A stretch of DNA of 64,000 nucleotides from Acidipropionibacterium virtanenii (GTDB lineage Bacteria > Actinomycetota > Actinomycetes > Propionibacteriales > Propionibacteriaceae). The notes beneath the pieces were generated by a model. The model was not told the DNA's origin and made no database searches. It was given only the letters and a program-made list of their open reading frames with translations. The first letter of the stretch is position 1; every line of letters starts with the position of its first letter. Positions 52,201 through 61,177 of this stretch are shown here, piece by piece. The translations under genes and the position numbers were made by a program. The stretch lies in NCBI RefSeq assembly GCF_003325455.1, contig NZ_CP025198.1:2604001-2668000 (forward strand). The letters run 5' to 3'.

Positions 52201-52953
52201 TCACCGTTCCTGGCCGCGTCGGGAGGCCAGCAGTGCCCCGCCGGTGAAGACCGCCGCCCAGGCGGCCAGATTGGCGACCGCGATCCAGATGTTGAACGGG
52301 GCCGGCTCGCCACCGGTCATCTCCCACGCTCCCATCACCGGGTAGCGGGCGAGCTGGTTGATGCCGTAGAGCGGCGTGAACCGCGACAGCTCCAGCATGA
52401 ATCCGGACAGCGGCACGAGCATATTGCCGAGGAAGGCGAAGCCGATGACGCAGAAGGAGGTGATGGCCCCGGCCGTCTCGGTACGGATCAGCTGCGCCAT
52501 GCCCAGCCCGAAGACCGTGAACGGCATAGTGCATCCCCAGCACAGCAGGAAGGCCCACAACCAGCCGATCCCTTCGATGCGTGCGCCGAGAACGATCGAC
52601 AGGGCGAAGACGCTGGCCACCGGCAACAGCGTCACCAACTGGATGGACAGCCCCTTGGAGATCAGGTAGCGGGCGGGGGTCATCGGGGTGATGGCCAGCT
52701 GACGACCCCATCCGCGGTCCTGCTCCAGGGCTGCGTTGGCACCCAGGGAGGTGGCGGCGATGACGGCTCCGTAGGAGGCCATCGAGGTCATGATGACGGC
52801 CGAGACGTTGCCGTGGAACACCACAACGTCGGAATAGTTCTGCAGCGCTCCGAACATCATGTAGAAGGCGGTCGGCATGAGCACTGCGAAGATGAGGATG
52901 CCGGGGTTGCGGACCATCCTGCGGAAGTCCAGAAGCGAGTATGTGAGAGTCAT
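52201..52953 (-). CDS. ABC-2-type permease
   Basis: A 250-residue membrane protein: short start MTLTYSLLDFRRMVRNPGI, then six hydrophobic segments (ILIFAVLMPTAFYMMFGAL, VIMTSMASYGAVIAATSLG, LVTLLPVASVFALSIVLGA and so on). DUF/ABC2_membrane-type features include ALEQDRGWGRQLAITPM. ATG at 52953 overlaps the ATPase stop. Exporter partner of the ATPase upstream. Confidence 0.88.
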   Translation of the reverse strand: MTLTYSLLDFRRMVRNPGILIFAVLMPTAFYMMFGALQNYSDVVVFHGNVSAVIMTSMASYGAVIAATSLGANAALEQDRGWGRQLAITPMTPARYLISKGLSIQLVTLLPVASVFALSIVLGARIEGIGWLWAFLLCWGCTMPFTVFGLGMAQLIRTETAGAITSFCVIGFAFLGNMLVPLSGFMLELSRFTPLYGINQLARYPVMGAWEMTGGEPAPFNIWIAVANLAAWAAVFTGGALLASRRGQER

Positions 52954-53981
52954 GCCGCCATCTCCTTCGAATCGGTGTGTCCTGCGTCGCGACGTCCGTA
53001 TGCCGCCTGGCCGGTGCCGGGTCGGACGATCGATGCGCTGTCTCCCCCGGTGAGCCGCAGGAAGGCGTCCTCGAGGGTGGTCGTGTCGATGAGGACGTCG
53101 TGGGCGTCGGTGGCGGTGAGCAGGTGACGGGCGACGGCGTCGGACCGGTCGGTCTCGATGGTCACCCGGTCGCCGTTGACGGTGACGTCGTGGACGCCGG
53201 GCAGCCCGGCCAGCGCCGGGCCGGCCGAGGCGGCGTCCGGCAGTACCGCGCTCACCGTGGATCCGCTGGTGACCGCGCGCACGGCGGCGATCGGCCCGTC
53301 GGCGACGACGCGGCCCTCGGCCAGCAGGATCACCCGGTCGGCGAAGCTGTCGGCCTCCTCGATGTAGTGGGTGGCGAACAGGATCGTGACTCCCCGCTCG
53401 GATTCGGAGCGCATGATCCGCCAGAACCGACGACGGGCGTCGACGTCGAGCCCGGCGGTGGGTTCGTCGAGGATCAGGACCAGCGGGTCGGGCAGCATCG
53501 CCAGGGCGAATCTGAGCCGCTGCTGCTGGCCGCCGGAGCATTTGCGCACCTTGGTGGAGGCGCAGCTCTCCAGCCCCCAACGCTCGATCAACCCGTCCGC
53601 CCGGTTCCCGACGCCGTGGATCGCGGCGATTGCGCGCATCGTCTCGGCGACGGTGAAGTCGGGGAGCAGCCCGCCGATCTGGTGCACCGCGGCGAGGCGC
53701 CCGCCGCGGGCCGCGCGGCCCGGGTCTCCCCCGAGCACCTGGACCAGACCGGAGTCGGGCCGGATGAGGCCCAGGATCATGTCGATCGACGTCGACTTGC
53801 CGGCTCCGTTGGGGCCGAGGAAGGCGACCAGCTGGCCGGCCGGGATCGAGAAGGAGACGTGATCGACGGCGGTGAGGCGGTCGTGTGCGCCGGGCCGGCG
53901 GAAGGTCTTCACCAGCTCGTCGGCCCGGATGGCAGGAGTGTCCGTGGGCAACCTCGTGTCTGTGGTCATGGTGTTTCTCAT
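52950..53981 (-). CDS. ABC transporter ATPase
   Basis: A 343-residue export ATPase: Walker A FLGPNGAGKSTSIDMIL, signature KCSGGQQQRLRFALAML, Walker [18 protein letters not shown], switch LFATHYIEEAD. The ~110-residue C-terminal accessory region (VHDVTVNGDRVTIETDRSD) is typical of drug-export ATPases. An ATG at 53969 is an alternative start. First gene of the ATPase-permease-kinase-regulator operon. Confidence 0.9.
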   Translation of the reverse strand: MRNTMTTDTRLPTDTPAIRADELVKTFRRPGAHDRLTAVDHVSFSIPAGQLVAFLGPNGAGKSTSIDMILGLIRPDSGLVQVLGGDPGRAARGGRLAAVHQIGGLLPDFTVAETMRAIAAIHGVGNRADGLIERWGLESCASTKVRKCSGGQQQRLRFALAMLPDPLVLILDEPTAGLDVDARRRFWRIMRSESERGVTILFATHYIEEADSFADRVILLAEGRVVADGPIAAVRAVTSGSTVSAVLPDAASAGPALAGLPGVHDVTVNGDRVTIETDRSDAVARHLLTATDAHDVLIDTTTLEDAFLRLTGGDSASIVRPGTGQAAYGRRDAGHTDSKEMAA

Positions 53982-54102
53982 GGATCCATGCTCCGGCCGG
54001 CGGCCCGGCGGCGGCCATCCCCCGATGTCACGGGTTCAGGATGACGAATGTCATGTCGGCGTGGGTCTGCGCGCCGGCGAGGACGATGCGAGAGAATGCC
54101 GC

Positions 54103-54627
54103 ATGGCCACTGTGGAGATTGTCCAGGCAGACATCACGAGACTGTCCGTCGACGCCGTCGTCAACGCCGCGAACTCGGCGCTGGCCGGAGGTGGAGGGGT
54201 CGACGGCGCCATCCATCGGGCAGCGGGGCCCGTCCTCGACCAGGAGTGCCGCGCGATCCGCCAGACCCGGTACCGCAGCGGCCTGCCCACCGGAGCAGCC
54301 GTGGAGACCTCGGCCGGGAACCTGCCGGCGAGGTGGGTGATCCACACCGTCGGACCGGTGTGGGACAACTCGGGCACCCAGGACGGGCTGTTGGCCAGCT
54401 GCTACACCAACTGCATCACGGTGGCCGACGAGATCGGCGCTCACAGCATCGCCTTCCCCACCATCTCGGCCGGTGCCTTCGGATATCCGCTGGACCGTGC
54501 CACCCGGGTGGCCGTGGAGACCTGCACGAGGGCCAGGACCGACATCGTGGAGAGGATCGTGCTGGTGGCCTTCAACGCGAAGGCCGAACGCGCCTACCGG
54601 AGGGCCGTGGACGCCGTGGCGGGCTGA
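54103..54627 (+). CDS. macrodomain protein (ADP-ribose hydrolase-like)
   Basis: A 174-residue single-domain macro protein: VEIVQADITRLSVDAVVNAAN, SALAGGGGVDGAIHRAAGP (the ADP-ribose-binding loop) and IAFPTISAGAFGYPLDRA. This matches MacroD-type O-acetyl-ADP-ribose deacetylases/mono-ADP-ribosyl hydrolases. Start ATG at 54103 is the MacroD N-terminus; a longer frame from 53872 is unlikely. It is isolated, with a divergent ABC operon before and a convergent DedA gene after; its substrate here is unknown. Confidence 0.9.
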   Translation: MATVEIVQADITRLSVDAVVNAANSALAGGGGVDGAIHRAAGPVLDQECRAIRQTRYRSGLPTGAAVETSAGNLPARWVIHTVGPVWDNSGTQDGLLASCYTNCITVADEIGAHSIAFPTISAGAFGYPLDRATRVAVETCTRARTDIVERIVLVAFNAKAERAYRRAVDAVAG

Positions 54628-54645
54628 GCTGCTGCCCGGCGGCGC

Positions 54646-55458
54646 TCAGCTCTTCTGCGTGGTGTTCTTCTTCGAGCCGCGGAAGAAGATCGGGACGATG
54701 ATCACCAGGCACAGCGCGACGGTGACGTAGCTGACGATCCGGTTGTACTGGTGCAGGACCTCGACGATCGGGTCCCCGACCAGCCATCCCGCTGCGATGA
54801 AGCCCGCATTCCACAGCGTCGCGGCGAGGAAGTCCAGGGCGATGAACCACTTCAGCGGCATTCTCGAGGCGCCGGTCAGCACGAACACGACCGGCATGAT
54901 GGGCAGCGGGATGGGCACGTAGGCGACGATGATGCCCAGCCAACCGAGGCTCCCGGCCCACCTCTCGGCCCTGTCGTAGCGCTTCCTGGCGCGTGGGGAG
55001 CTGCCGGCCCAGACCTCGATCATGCCGCGGCCCCACAGTTTGCCGGCCCACCAGTACACCCAGTCGAGCTTGATCGACATCAGCGATCCCAGCAGCAGCC
55101 AGGCCCACCAGAACGGGGCATTGCCGGCCTCGGCCAGGGCTCCGGTCGCGGCGGCCCCGACGCGCGAGCCGCTGACGCCCATCATGACCGGCGGGTCCAG
55201 GCCCAGCAGCCAGCCCTTGAGCGGAATCATCACCAGTGCGAAGACGCCGAGGAATCCGATCCAGCCCATGCACCAGTAGTCGGCCCTCCCCGGTTTGCTG
55301 TGCCAGGGCATGCCCTCGTCCTGCCACCAGGGCGCCTCCTCCTCGGAGACGGCGGCGACCGTGTCGGGATCGGTCACCGCTGCGTCCTGAGCGTCGTCGA
55401 CGGGGTCGCCGGACTCCTGCGAAGAGCCCGGCGAGTGCGGGTCGGAGGGTCGAACCAT
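54646..55458 (-). CDS. DedA/VTT-type membrane protein
   Basis: A 270-residue protein with an acidic, probably disordered N-terminus (1-65), then about six hydrophobic segments and the DedA-like core LGIIVAYVPIPLPIMPVVFVL with TGASRMPLKWFIALDFLAA. DedA/VTT proteins include scramblase-like lipid carriers; the function here is inferred only by resemblance. It ends in a Lys-rich tail. ATG at 55458 was taken; another lies 18 bp upstream. Confidence 0.75.
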   Translation of the reverse strand: MVRPSDPHSPGSSQESGDPVDDAQDAAVTDPDTVAAVSEEEAPWWQDEGMPWHSKPGRADYWCMGWIGFLGVFALVMIPLKGWLLGLDPPVMMGVSGSRVGAAATGALAEAGNAPFWWAWLLLGSLMSIKLDWVYWWAGKLWGRGMIEVWAGSSPRARKRYDRAERWAGSLGWLGIIVAYVPIPLPIMPVVFVLTGASRMPLKWFIALDFLAATLWNAGFIAAGWLVGDPIVEVLHQYNRIVSYVTVALCLVIIVPIFFRGSKKNTTQKS

Positions 55459-55568
55459 GGGCTCGACAATACCCACAGCCGCTCACAGGTCCGGCCCGCC
55501 GAAGCCCCGGCATCGGCGGTTCAGGGCCAAGTCAGGGCCAGGTCGAGGCGGTTCTCGCCCGGCGACGA

Positions 55569-56765
55569 TCAGCCGATCTCGGCGCGCGCCTCCTCGAATG
55601 CGGCGATGGCCCGGTCGAGCTGCTCGCGGGTCAGCGAGGCCGACATCTGGGTGCGGATCCGGGCCCTGCCCCTCGGCACCACCGGGTAGGAGAAGGCCCG
55701 CACGTAGATGCCGCGGGCCAGCATGGCGTCGGCCATCTGCGAGGCCTTCACGGCGTCGCCGATCATCACCGGGCAGATGGGGTGGTCGGAGGCGGGGATC
55801 TCGAAGCCGCGGGCGCTCATCTCGGAGCGGAAGTAGGCGGTGTTCTCGGCGAGCCGCTCGCGCAGCTCCCCCGAGGAGCGCAGCAGGTCCAGCGTGGCCA
55901 GCGCCGCGGCCGCGATGGAGGGGGCCAGGGAGTTGGAGAACAGGTAGGGCCGCGAGTTCTGGCGCAGCATCTCCACCACCTCGCGGTGGGAGCAGGTGTA
56001 TCCGCCGGACGCCCCGCCCAGGGCCTTGCCGAGGGTGCCGGTGACGATGTCGACGCGCGGCTGCACGCCCCACTTCTCGGGCGTGCCGGCGCCGGACTCG
56101 CCGACGAATCCCACCGCGTGGGAGTCGTCGACCATCACCATCGCGCCGTATGCCTCGGCCAGGTCGCAGATCTGGGGCAGCGGGGCGACGAACCCGTCCA
56201 TGGAGAAGACGCCGTCGGTGGCCACCATCTTGTACCGGCGCTTCTCGGCGATCTGGAGCTGAGCCTCCAGGTCTGCCATGTCCTGGTTGTGGTAGCGCAG
56301 CCGGCGGGCCTTGGACAGGCGCACCCCGTCGATGATCGAGGCATGGTTGAGCTCGTCGGAGACGATGGCGTCCTGCTCGCCGAGGAGCACCTCGAACAGG
56401 CCGCCGTTGGCGTCGAAGCAGGAGGAGTAGAGGATGGTGTCCCACTCCTCGGGGTCCTCGGGGTGCAGAAACTCGGTGATGGCCCTCTCCAGCCTCTGGT
56501 GGAGGGTCTGGGTGCCGCAGATGAACCGCACCGAGGCCATCCCGAATCCCCATTCGTCGAGGGCCTTCCTCGCCGCGGCGATGAGCACCGGGGAGTCGGC
56601 CAGGCCGAGGTAGTTGTTGGCGCACAGGTTGATCACCTGCCGCCCGTCGCCCACAGTGATCTCGGCGGCCTGGGGGCCGGCCAGGGCCGCCTCGGCCTTG
56701 TAGAGGCCCTCCTCCTTGAGGCCCGCGATCCTGTCTGCCAGATCGTCCTTCATCGCGCCGTACAT
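55569..56765 (-). CDS. kbl: 2-amino-3-ketobutyrate CoA ligase
   Basis: A 398-residue PLP enzyme of the alpha-oxoamine synthase family: [42 protein letters not shown] and the PLP lysine in [16 protein letters not shown]. It cleaves 2-amino-3-ketobutyrate with CoA to glycine and acetyl-CoA, the second step of threonine catabolism. It follows tdh by 19 bp in the same operon. Length matches E. coli Kbl (398). Confidence 0.96.
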   Translation of the reverse strand: MYGAMKDDLADRIAGLKEEGLYKAEAALAGPQAAEITVGDGRQVINLCANNYLGLADSPVLIAAARKALDEWGFGMASVRFICGTQTLHQRLERAITEFLHPEDPEEWDTILYSSCFDANGGLFEVLLGEQDAIVSDELNHASIIDGVRLSKARRLRYHNQDMADLEAQLQIAEKRRYKMVATDGVFSMDGFVAPLPQICDLAEAYGAMVMVDDSHAVGFVGESGAGTPEKWGVQPRVDIVTGTLGKALGGASGGYTCSHREVVEMLRQNSRPYLFSNSLAPSIAAAALATLDLLRSSGELRERLAENTAYFRSEMSARGFEIPASDHPICPVMIGDAVKASQMADAMLARGIYVRAFSYPVVPRGRARIRTQMSASLTREQLDRAIAAFEEARAEIG

Positions 56766-56784
56766 GGTGCGTCCTTTCCGGCCC

Positions 56785-57822
56785 TCAGGCCAGTCCTTCC
56801 CAGTTCATGACGACTTTTCCGGAGTGGCCGTTCCCGGCGATGTCGAAGGCCCGCCTGAACTCGGTGACGGGCAGCCGGTCGGTGATCACCGGGGAGATGT
56901 CCAGGCCGGAGCGCAGCAGCGAGGACATGGCGTACCAGGTCTCGAAGATCTGCCGACCGGTCACCCCCTGGAGGGTGAGCATCGAGAAGATGATCTTGGC
57001 GAAATCCACCTCGGTGGGCGAGGTGGGGGTCCCCAGCAGTGCGATCCGCCCGCCATGGGCCATGTTGTCGATCATCGAGGTGAGCGCCGTCCCCGAGCCC
57101 GACATCTCCAGGCCGATGTCGAACCCCTCCTTCATGTCGAAGGACCCCCACACGTCGGCGAGGCTCTCGCGGCCCACATTGACGGTGTTGCGCAGCCCCA
57201 ACCGTCGGGCCAGGGCCAGCCGGTCGTCGGACAGGTCGCTGACGACGACGTTGCGGGCTCCCTGGAACTGGGCCACCAGGGCCGCCATGATGCCGATCGG
57301 CCCGGCCCCCGAGACGAGGACGTCCTCGGCCAGGCATGGAAATTGCAGCGCGGTGTGTACCGCGTTGCCGAAGGGGTCGAAGATGGCGGCGACATCGGGA
57401 TCCAGGCCCCGGATGTGGTGGACCCACACGTTGGCTGCCGGCATCGCGAAGTACTGGCAGTAGGCGCCGTCGACGGCGTATCCGATGCCCTTGGTGTTGC
57501 GGCACAGGTGGCGCTTGCCGGCCAGGCAGGCGCGGCACCGTCCGCACACGTAGTGGCCCTCGCCGGAGACGAACTGGCCGATCTCCAGGTCGCCGACCTC
57601 CGAGCCCAGCTCGACGATCCGCCCGCAGAACTCGTGTCCGACGATCCTAGGGGCCTCGACGTTGCTCTGTGCCCAGCCGTCCCACCGGTCGATGTGGACG
57701 TCGGTGCCGCAGATGCCGGTGCGCATCACCTCGACGATCACCTGGTTGGGTCCGGCCACCGGGTCGGGAACGTCGATGAGATCCAGTCCCGGGGCGGGAC
57801 GGGTCTTCACCAGAGCCTTCAT
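56785..57822 (-). CDS. tdh: L-threonine 3-dehydrogenase
   Basis: A 345-residue zinc-dependent medium-chain dehydrogenase: [19 protein letters not shown] and VGHEFCGRI (catalytic zinc ligands), the four-Cys structural-zinc lobe [15 protein letters not shown], and NAD loop [15 protein letters not shown]. It oxidises threonine to 2-amino-3-ketobutyrate for Kbl. The ATG at 57822 follows GGAGGT at 5 bp. An adjacent hairpin separates it from the sugar-transport operon. Confidence 0.96.
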   Translation of the reverse strand: MKALVKTRPAPGLDLIDVPDPVAGPNQVIVEVMRTGICGTDVHIDRWDGWAQSNVEAPRIVGHEFCGRIVELGSEVGDLEIGQFVSGEGHYVCGRCRACLAGKRHLCRNTKGIGYAVDGAYCQYFAMPAANVWVHHIRGLDPDVAAIFDPFGNAVHTALQFPCLAEDVLVSGAGPIGIMAALVAQFQGARNVVVSDLSDDRLALARRLGLRNTVNVGRESLADVWGSFDMKEGFDIGLEMSGSGTALTSMIDNMAHGGRIALLGTPTSPTEVDFAKIIFSMLTLQGVTGRQIFETWYAMSSLLRSGLDISPVITDRLPVTEFRRAFDIAGNGHSGKVVMNWEGLA

Positions 57823-57872
57823 CAGTACCTCCGTGTACGCCGCAGGTTGATGTGTTCTGCGGCCGGGGACAA

Positions 57873-57912
57873 CGACGGCCCCGTACGGCACAGTATGCCG
57901 CCGGGGCCGTCG
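57873..57912 (-). terminator. GC-rich hairpin between sugar ABC operon and tdh
   Basis: Arms CGACGGCCCCG (57873-57883) and CGGGGCCGTCG (57902-57912) are perfect complements with an 18-nt loop. It lies 44 bp past the stop of the sugar ABC permease and before tdh on the same strand, so it may end that operon. No U-run follows. Confidence 0.55.
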
Positions 57913-57955
57913 CCGTACCGGCCAATATGGGGGGAAGTAGGCCGGTAAACCTGTG

Positions 57956-58903
57956 TCAGCCCTTGAGGCCCGAGGTCGCAAGGCCCTCGATGACCCTCTT
58001 CTGCATGGAGAAGAAGAGGATGAAGATGGGGGCCATCGCCATCGTGGAGGCCGCCATCATGAGGGCGTAGTCGGTTGAGTGCTGGCCGGCCAGGGTGGCG
58101 ATGCCGACGCTCAGCGGCATCGATTCCTCACGGGTGGTGACGATCAGAGGCCAGAGCAGATCGTTCCAAGACCACAACACGGTGGTGATCATCACCGCGA
58201 AGAGGCTGGGTCTCACCAGCGGGAACATCACTCTCCAGAACGCCTGCCACGGGTTGCAGCCGTCCAGCCTGGCGGCCTCCTCCAGCTCGACCGGCAGGCT
58301 CATGAAGGCCTGCCGCATGAGGAAGACACCGAAGGCCGAGAAGAATCCCGGTAGCACAATGCCCCACGGCGTCTCCAGCAGACCGAAGTTCTGGATCACC
58401 TGGTACTGGCCGATCAGGTAGGACTGCCCGGGCACCATGAGAATGGCCAACAGCAGGCCGAACAGCAGGCCTCGGCCCTTGAACTGCATGCGGGCGAACG
58501 CGTAACCGGCCATTGCGCACAGCAGTAGCTGGACGCCGGTGCGCAGCACAGTGATCTCCACCGACACCCAGAACTGATGAAGGAAGGGCAGCCTGGTGAA
58601 GACATCGGAGTAGTTGTGCCACTGCCAGCTGTCAGGGATAAACTTCGGCGGAACCGACTGGATCTCGGGGTTCGTCGACAGGGACATGAGGATCTGGTAG
58701 ATGAACGGGAAGACCATGAACAGGCCGCCGAGAATGAGCAGGATATGGACCGGAATGAACCGCTTCTGGGACACATTGCCCTGTTTCCTGGCCATCCTGG
58801 CGATGTCGGCACGGGTGTAGTCACCGGTGACGTCGGTGCTCACCAAGGAGGTCCGCACACCGGACCTCGAGGCTCCCGGAGTCATGATCGTTGACTCAGA
58901 CAT
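57956..58903 (-). CDS. sugar ABC transporter permease (MalG type)
   Basis: A 315-residue membrane protein with six hydrophobic helices and the EAA loop EEAARLDGCNPWQAFWRVMF that contacts the ATPase. N-terminal ~45 residues are polar, then IPVHILLILGGLFMVFPFIY. Typical CUT1-family partner permease. Its start lies inside the upstream permease gene (8-bp overlap). No ATPase gene is in this operon, so a shared MsiK-like ATPase from elsewhere is likely. Confidence 0.92.
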   Translation of the reverse strand: MSESTIMTPGASRSGVRTSLVSTDVTGDYTRADIARMARKQGNVSQKRFIPVHILLILGGLFMVFPFIYQILMSLSTNPEIQSVPPKFIPDSWQWHNYSDVFTRLPFLHQFWVSVEITVLRTGVQLLLCAMAGYAFARMQFKGRGLLFGLLLAILMVPGQSYLIGQYQVIQNFGLLETPWGIVLPGFFSAFGVFLMRQAFMSLPVELEEAARLDGCNPWQAFWRVMFPLVRPSLFAVMITTVLWSWNDLLWPLIVTTREESMPLSVGIATLAGQHSTDYALMMAASTMAMAPIFILFFSMQKRVIEGLATSGLKG

Positions 58904-59861
58904 AGTTCACCCACTTCTTCTGACCGATGAACTGGATCACCGTCACGATGGCGACGAACACAAGAATGACGATAGCGATGGCTGCACCGGTTCCCTGGTC
59001 ACTGTTGACGAAGGCCTGCTTGTAGAACAGGGTGACCAGCGACCGTGTCCTGGACTCGGCCGGATTCCCGTTGCCGATCATGGCGAAGAGAACGTCGAAC
59101 AGCTGGAAGCCCCCGATGGTCGTCATGATGGTGAGGAAGAAGATCGACGGCGTGAGCAGCGGGACGGTGATCCAGCGGAACTGCTTGACGCCAGTGGCCC
59201 CGTCGATGGAGGCGGCCTCGTAGAGTTCCCGCGAGATCCCCTTGAGCCCGCTGGACAGGATGATGACATTGAACCCGATCGAACTCCAAAGGCCGAAGAT
59301 CGACACGGCGACGATCGCGAATCCGGGGGTCACAATCCAGTACGGGGGATCGCTCACACCAAGAGCCCTGAGGACTTGGTTGAGAATTCCGAAATTGCCG
59401 TTGTATACGATCTTCCAGACCTGCCCAATGGCCATCGGCATGGCCAGGTACGGCATGAAGAACAGCGTCCGGTACAGGCTCTTCCACCTCAGGCCCGGCA
59501 GCTCGATCATAGAGGCGATCGCCACTGACAGCGGGATGCCGAGGAGCACTATCACTGTGTAGAGCAGGGTGTTCCCGATGGATGACATGAGGGACGGATC
59601 GGCGAACAGCGCCTTGTAGTTGTCGACGCCGACGAATTCCGGATCTCCGCCGAAGGCATTGGTCTGCTGGAAGGAGATAATAATGTTCTTGACGATGGGC
59701 CAGTAGTAGAAGACCGCCACACCCAACATGAGCAGGCCGATGAAGGCGAGCGGCCAGGCGCCGACGCTTGTGGGGGAACCCCGGCGGCGCCGGCCCTTCG
59801 GGCTGGCGGAGCCGGGGCGTGGGGCGCTCATTGCGCCCCGCGCACCAGCTTCAGACATCAC
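58896..59861 (-). CDS. sugar ABC transporter permease (MalF type)
   Basis: A 321-residue membrane protein: polar N-terminus to ~30, then FIGLLMLGVAVFYYWPIVKN and five further hydrophobic helices, with the EAA loop YEAASIDGATGVKQFRWITV. Partner of the MalG-type permease; both form the channel for the lipoprotein-bound sugar. ATG at 59861 overlaps the solute-binding gene's end by 4 bp. Confidence 0.92.
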   Translation of the reverse strand: MMSEAGARGAMSAPRPGSASPKGRRRRGSPTSVGAWPLAFIGLLMLGVAVFYYWPIVKNIIISFQQTNAFGGDPEFVGVDNYKALFADPSLMSSIGNTLLYTVIVLLGIPLSVAIASMIELPGLRWKSLYRTLFFMPYLAMPMAIGQVWKIVYNGNFGILNQVLRALGVSDPPYWIVTPGFAIVAVSIFGLWSSIGFNVIILSSGLKGISRELYEAASIDGATGVKQFRWITVPLLTPSIFFLTIMTTIGGFQLFDVLFAMIGNGNPAESRTRSLVTLFYKQAFVNSDQGTGAAIAIVILVFVAIVTVIQFIGQKKWVNYV

Positions 59862-61153
59862 TTCTCCTTGGCCAGCGCTGCGTTCATGAAGTCAGCCATC
59901 TGCTTCGCGCCAGACTTCGCGGGCGTTGCCCCGGAGAAGATCGGGATGAAGTAATCAGGCTCCTTGGATGCCCACACGTCGGAGTTGAGGCTGACGGGGT
60001 AGGGCTCGGAGTGAGTGGTCGCCGCATCGACGAATACCTGGACGTCCCACTTCGGGAAGGTCTTGACCCACGCATCGGCAGCACCGGAGTAAGCGGGAAT
60101 GGCAGTGCCGTTCTTGGCCTCGACCTTCTGCGACTGCTCACCGGCCATATGGGCGGCGAGGGCGAAGGCAGCAGCCTTGTTCTTCGAGTTCTTCGACACC
60201 GACCAGGACAGTCCGTGGATCACGCAGACCTCCTTCTCCTTCTTAGGCAGAGCGATGACGCCGTAGTCGTCTTCGTGGCCCTTGATGGTGGTCGCCAGAT
60301 CGCCGGCGTACCAGCTTCCATCCCACGTCATGGCGGTCTTGCCGGCCTTGAACATGTCCTCGGGATTGGTGTCGGTGACGATCTTGGGAGAGGCCACCGA
60401 ACCGTCCTTCACCCAGTCGGCCCAGCACTGCAGACCCTCGATGGACTTCGGGTCGTCGTAACCGGACTTCTTGCCCTTGACGATGTATCCGCCGGCCTGG
60501 AGGATGGTGTTGTAGTAGGTGGACTGTGCGTCGATATTGATTGGAGACGCGCATCCCCAGATCCCTTTGGACTTGCCCCAGGCGGAGATCTTCTTGGCCT
60601 TCTCGTGGAAGTCGTCCCATGTCCAGCCGGCCTTGGGCACCTCGACGCCGGCCTGCTTGAATAGTGCCTTGTTGTAGAAGACGCCGATGGTGTCGTAGTC
60701 CTTCGGGATGCCGTAGTGCTTCCCGTCGTAGCTGTACAGATCGACGAGCGCCTTGGGATATTTGCTCCAGGAAATACCCAAAGAGGTAATAGCATCGAGA
60801 GGCTCCAGCATGTCGTTGGAGGCGAAGAGCTGAAGATTTGGACCGTTCATCCAGAACACATCAGGAAGCTCATTGCCCTTGGCCTGGGTCCGCAGCTTGT
60901 TGAAGTAGTTGTCCCAGCCGGTCAGATTCGTTGTGACCTTGATCTTCGGATACTTCTTGTTGAAGCTCTTGATGTTCTCGGTGACGGTCGCCGTCTGGGT
61001 CTTGCTCCAGTAGGCCAATGTGAGCTCGGCCTCGGTGTTCGCATCGATCTTCTGCGCCGCGGAGGAACTCCCGCCGCTCTCCTTCGAGCCGCATCCGGCC
61101 ACGGCCATCGCGGCGAGGGCCGCCGCTCCGGTGAGGAAACTACGCCTCTTCAT
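59858..61153 (-). CDS. sugar ABC transporter solute-binding lipoprotein
   Basis: A 431-residue CUT1-type binding protein. MKRRSFLTGAAALAAMAVAGC has a twin-arginine motif RRSFLT followed by the lipobox AVAGC, so it may be a Tat-exported lipoprotein. Family features include ELTLAYWSKTQTATVTENI, the KGNELPDVFWMNGPN segment and WTWDDFHEKA. A strong AAGGAGA site precedes the ATG at 61153. Starts 24 bp after the ROK-oxidoreductase stop. Confidence 0.93.
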   Translation of the reverse strand: MKRRSFLTGAAALAAMAVAGCGSKESGGSSSAAQKIDANTEAELTLAYWSKTQTATVTENIKSFNKKYPKIKVTTNLTGWDNYFNKLRTQAKGNELPDVFWMNGPNLQLFASNDMLEPLDAITSLGISWSKYPKALVDLYSYDGKHYGIPKDYDTIGVFYNKALFKQAGVEVPKAGWTWDDFHEKAKKISAWGKSKGIWGCASPINIDAQSTYYNTILQAGGYIVKGKKSGYDDPKSIEGLQCWADWVKDGSVASPKIVTDTNPEDMFKAGKTAMTWDGSWYAGDLATTIKGHEDDYGVIALPKKEKEVCVIHGLSWSVSKNSKNKAAAFALAAHMAGEQSQKVEAKNGTAIPAYSGAADAWVKTFPKWDVQVFVDAATTHSEPYPVSLNSDVWASKEPDYFIPIFSGATPAKSGAKQMADFMNAALAKEK

Positions 61154-61177
61154 GGTCTTCTCCTTGCTTTCCTGCGG

